Shown here: positions 61,203 to 64,000 of the stretch, piece after piece
Layout: each line of letters begins with the position of its first letter
Numbering within the stretch: position 1 is the first letter of the stretch
Assembly (NCBI RefSeq): GCF_027460265.1
Contig: NZ_JAPZBC010000001.1
Coordinates: 5,932,001-5,996,000, forward strand
Direction of reading: 5' to 3'
Source: Streptomyces sp. WMMC940
GTDB taxonomy: Bacteria; Actinomycetota; Actinomycetes; Streptomycetales; Streptomycetaceae
DNA: 64,000 nucleotides
Program-made: the position numbers and the translations under genes
The notes under the pieces: generated by a model
What the model saw: the letters and a program-made list of their open reading frames with translations, nothing else
What the model was told of the DNA's origin: nothing
Databases searched by the model: none

Positions 61203-61240
61203 CCGGACGCCCGCGCTCGGGGGAGAGCGCGGGCGTCCGG
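61203..61240. terminator. perfect 16-bp hairpin after the secreted nuclease gene
   Basis: CCGGACGCCCGCGCTC at 61203-61218 pairs with 61225-61240 around GGGGGA. Confidence 0.9.
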
Positions 61241-61339
61241 GACCGCCGCGGCCGACCGCCCCGGTGTCCGGGCGGCGCCGGGCCTGCGACGGGCGCCCGG
61301 CCGCTGTGCGTCCGGTCGGGCGTTCCGCCTGCTCCGCGG

Positions 61340-63184
61340 TTACGGGCGGAAGCGCAGCACCTGCGGGTCGTGGTCGCTGTTCTGGTCCGCGAACTCCGCG
61401 TTGATGTGGACGCTGTCGTAGCTGAAGTCGTCGATCGACGGACTGGTCAGGATCTGGTCCAGCACCTGGCTGTTGCCCTGGTACACGTACGAGTAACGCT
61501 CCGCGCGCGGGAGCGACTTGATGGCCGGGTACAGCGCACCGCCGTGCGTCAGCGCCTTCGTGGTCTGTGAGAACTCGAAGTCGTTGATGTCGCCGAGCAC
61601 GACCACGTCGGCGTTGCGCTGGACCTTCAGGATGTCCTTCACAAAGGTGTTCACGGTCTGGGCCTGCTGGTGGCGCTGGGCCTCGGAGGACCGGGTCGGC
61701 GGCTGGTGGTGTGAGGTCAGGCTCTCGTCGCCGCCCTTCGAACCGAAGTGGTTGGCGATGACGAACACCGTGCGGCCGCAGAAGACGAACTCTCCCGCGA
61801 GCGGCTTGCGGCTGTTCTCCCACGCCGTGTTGGCCGGGTCGATCCGGCCGGGGGAGAGGGTCAGGGCGGCGCGGCCCTTCTCCCGGACGACACCGGTCGC
61901 GGCGGTCGGCGTGCCGCCCGCACGGTCGGTGAAGGAGACCCGCTCGGGGTTGAAGAGGAACACCTGGCGGATGTTTCCGCCCGGCTGGCCCCCGTCCTTG
62001 TTGTTCTCCGGGTCGACCGAGCGGAAGTCGTAGGCCGGACCGCCGGCGGCGACGATCGCCTCCGTGAACTTGCGGACGGTCTGGTCCGCGGCGACCACGC
62101 CGTCGTTCGTCGCACCCGTGTTGTCCTGGATCTCCTCCAGGGCGATGATGTCCGGCGTGGCGAGGTTCTCGACGACGGCCCGGGCCAGGGCGTCGAACTT
62201 CTCCTGCGGGTCGGACGGGTCCAGGTTCTCCACGTTGTACGTGGCCACGGACAGTTCACCGCGGCGCTCCTGGCGGGCGCGCTCGCGCTCCAGGCCGCGG
62301 TCCTTCACCGTGCCGAGGGTGCGGGCCGTGATGGTGTAGCCGCCGAACTGGTTGAAGTCCAGCGGGCCCTCGGTCGTCCCGGACAGCACGTCACCGACGT
62401 TCGCCTTCGGGAACGGCTGCTGAGAGATCGGCACCAGCGACTGGATCTGCAGCCGGCCGGTGTTCTGGGAGTCGTACGAGCCGTAGCGGGTTCCGCCGCG
62501 CACGGTGCGGTTCTCCCACGGCTTCACCGTGACCCACAGCTCCGAGTACGGGTCGGTGGCCCCGACGACGCGCGAGGAGCCGATCCGGACGTTGCTGCCC
62601 TCCAGGGACTCGTAGTAGTCCAGGGCGTACGCGCGGGGCCGCAGCGGCAGCGCGTTGATGCTGTTCCCGGCCGCGGGGTCGCCCTCGGGCGCGTACGCCG
62701 ACGGCACGGAGCGGGCGGTGATCCTCACCGGCGCGGGCAGTTCGTTCCCGGAGGAGGCCACGGTGATCGTCGGCTTGGAGATCTGGGTGATCGACTGGTT
62801 GCCGGAGTTGAGGCCCCCGGGGACGTACTCGCCGACCGTGCCCGAGACCTTGACCGCGTCGCCGGTGGCGACCGTGGGGGTGGAGCCCGTGAAGACGAAG
62901 ATTCCCTCGCTGGTGGCGGGGTCGGCGTCGGCCTGGGGGTCCTGGATCCAGAATCCGCGGGAGGAGCCGTACGTGCGGACACCGATGACGATGCCCTCGA
63001 CGTCGGTGACCTGGCGGCCGACGAGCGGGGACGTACGGGTCGTGCCCTGGATGTCGTGAATGCGGACCCCCGGGTCCGCGTTCTCGGTATCGGCGGCGGC
63101 CGAGGAGGAACCGGCGAGCAGGCCGGCGGCCAGTGCGGAGGCCACGACGGCTGCGACGGCGGCAGATCTCGGTATGGAAGGCAT
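61340..63184 (-). CDS. secreted ExeM/NucH-type endonuclease/exonuclease/phosphatase
   Basis: 614 residues from ATG 63184. Signal peptide (PRSAAVAAVVASALAAGLLA, cleavage after the SSAAA region). An N-terminal OB-fold/lamin-tail-like region precedes the EEP domain, with motifs VATYNVENLDPSD, DIIALEEIQDN, FVIANHFGSKGGDES, VVLGDINDFEFS and SDHDPQVLRF, the complete metal and catalytic set of the DNase I-like superfamily. Probably degrades extracellular DNA. Confidence 0.93.
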   Translation of the reverse strand: MPSIPRSAAVAAVVASALAAGLLAGSSSAAADTENADPGVRIHDIQGTTRTSPLVGRQVTDVEGIVIGVRTYGSSRGFWIQDPQADADPATSEGIFVFTGSTPTVATGDAVKVSGTVGEYVPGGLNSGNQSITQISKPTITVASSGNELPAPVRITARSVPSAYAPEGDPAAGNSINALPLRPRAYALDYYESLEGSNVRIGSSRVVGATDPYSELWVTVKPWENRTVRGGTRYGSYDSQNTGRLQIQSLVPISQQPFPKANVGDVLSGTTEGPLDFNQFGGYTITARTLGTVKDRGLERERARQERRGELSVATYNVENLDPSDPQEKFDALARAVVENLATPDIIALEEIQDNTGATNDGVVAADQTVRKFTEAIVAAGGPAYDFRSVDPENNKDGGQPGGNIRQVFLFNPERVSFTDRAGGTPTAATGVVREKGRAALTLSPGRIDPANTAWENSRKPLAGEFVFCGRTVFVIANHFGSKGGDESLTSHHQPPTRSSEAQRHQQAQTVNTFVKDILKVQRNADVVVLGDINDFEFSQTTKALTHGGALYPAIKSLPRAERYSYVYQGNSQVLDQILTSPSIDDFSYDSVHINAEFADQNSDHDPQVLRFRP

Positions 63185-63394
63185 CAGGGAACTCCGGTGT
63201 GAGGGTTGAGGGGTGGCATGTGGGACCACTGATGGATCTACGCGCGTCAATGTCTTGTGTGGATGCGTGAGTTGTCAAGAGGTGCCGGGTGTACGGGGGT
63301 TGACGGGTACATGAATCGGAAGGCATCGGGCGAATTGCGTCTACGCTGGGGGCCGCCACGAGCCGGATCGCCCACAGTCGAGGAGAGCCCCCAG

Positions 63395-64000
63395 ATGCCA
63401 GCAGACCGCCCCGCCGGACGCCGTGCCCTGCCGCCCGTGCGACTGCACTCGGACGCGGAACTGGCGCGGGACGCGCTGGGCGCGCCCCTGCTCGCCCGGG
63501 CCGTCCGGCTGGCGCGCTGGGCCGGGCCGGAGACCAGGGTCGGTGCGGGCGGCGAGCTCGCCGACGAGCAACTCGCTCCGGCAGCCGAGGTGTTGGGGCT
63601 GCCGGCGGACGAGGACGGCCGGGCGTACGCCAGCGAGGCATGGCGGATCGCCGTGGACACCGGGCTCGTCGAGGTCACGGATCCGGAGGACGACAGCGCC
63701 GAGTTCGGCACGGTCACCGCCGGCGGCGCGCTGCCGCTGGTCACCGGCGGCAGCCCGCAGGACGTGCTCGCGCTCTGGCAGGACGCCTTCGACGCGGTCT
63801 ACGCCGACGCCATCGCCCCCGTGCTGGAGGATCCGGACGCGATCATCGGCCCGGACGGCGGGATCGACTTCGATGCGCTCGGCTGGGACCCCGAGGCCGA
63901 GACGGAGTTCCTCGACGGCGTCCTCGGCAATCTCTACCTGCTGACGGCCATGGGGACCGGAGCGGTGGAGGGACAGGTTCCGCTGCCGGCCCTCGCCGCG
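63395..64000 (+). CDS. unrecognised protein, 5' part only (cut by window end)
   Basis: At least 202 residues from ATG 63395 with GAGGAGAG upstream; the frame is open to the window end. Acidic, Ala/Leu-rich: RLHSDAELARDALGAPLLARA, AYASEAWRIAVDTGLVEV, VLALWQDAFDAVYADAIAPV, IDFDALGWDPEAETEFLDGV. No known motif, signal or membrane segment. It resembles long cytoplasmic actinobacterial hypotheticals of DUF-type. Confidence 0.7.
   Translation, partial: MPADRPAGRRALPPVRLHSDAELARDALGAPLLARAVRLARWAGPETRVGAGGELADEQLAPAAEVLGLPADEDGRAYASEAWRIAVDTGLVEVTDPEDDSAEFGTVTAGGALPLVTGGSPQDVLALWQDAFDAVYADAIAPVLEDPDAIIGPDGGIDFDALGWDPEAETEFLDGVLGNLYLLTAMGTGAVEGQVPLPALAA

Noticed and set aside
60966..61823. 285-codon minus-strand frame upstream of the dapA-like gene
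   Set aside because: It overlaps the nuclease gene in another frame, crosses a perfect terminator, and has Arg/Pro/Gly composition.
61748..63202. 484-codon plus-strand frame opposite the secreted nuclease
   Set aside because: Antisense shadow of a gene with a complete EEP motif set and signal peptide.

Overview
The window is high-GC actinobacterial chromosome. Codon use, GTG and TTG starts, whiA, an RbpA-family protein, mycothiol-type enzymes and the gene order around uvrA-uvrC-whiA, gap-pgk-tpi-secG, the pentose phosphate operon, ctaA/ctaB and suf all point to Streptomyces. It is core chromosome with two visible disturbances: a decayed integration island at about 4.8-8.3 kb and an IS110-family insertion at 33.6-35.1 kb.

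Layout. 1-4.5 kb: the 3' end of a TerD/FtsK-like gene, a terC gene behind a probable manganese (yybP-ykoY) riboswitch, and an MHS-type MFS transporter. 4.8-8.3 kb: remnants of a serine recombinase and a tyrosine integrase, a tRNA 3'-end-like scrap, and two unrecognised accessory genes. 8.3-23.4 kb: an MBL-fold hydrolase, a mycothiol-dependent DinB-like enzyme, uvrA, a PfkB kinase, a Tat-exported Rieske lipoprotein, an unusual MauE-thioredoxin-Cys-rich fusion, an XRE regulator, then the coupled uvrC-rapZ-yvcK-whiA cluster. 24-31 kb: a secreted M14 carboxypeptidase, gap, pgk, tpiA, secG and an RbpA-family gene. 31.4-43.4 kb: pgi and two membrane PH-domain (bPH2) genes split by IS110, then the reverse-strand operon tkt-tal-zwf-opcA-pgl.

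43.8-49.2 kb: ctaB and ctaA (heme O and heme A synthesis), a small conserved protein, an amidohydrolase and a two-gene ABC exporter. 49.4-56.2 kb: an iron-box-like site, then sufR-sufB-sufD-Rieske ferredoxin-sufC-sufS-sufU-sufT, whose genes overlap or nearly touch. 56.3-64 kb: a membrane protein, an SMR efflux pump with its TetR regulator and a palindromic operator on the start codon, dapD, a small secreted protein, a dapA paralogue, a secreted ExeM/NucH-type nuclease and the start of an unrecognised gene cut by the window edge.

Functionally the window groups central carbon metabolism (lower glycolysis plus oxidative and non-oxidative pentose phosphate), Fe-S cluster assembly, heme A synthesis for cytochrome oxidase, nucleotide excision repair and sporulation control. 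Long perfect hairpins separate many transcription units. No rRNA, intact tRNA or CRISPR array was seen.
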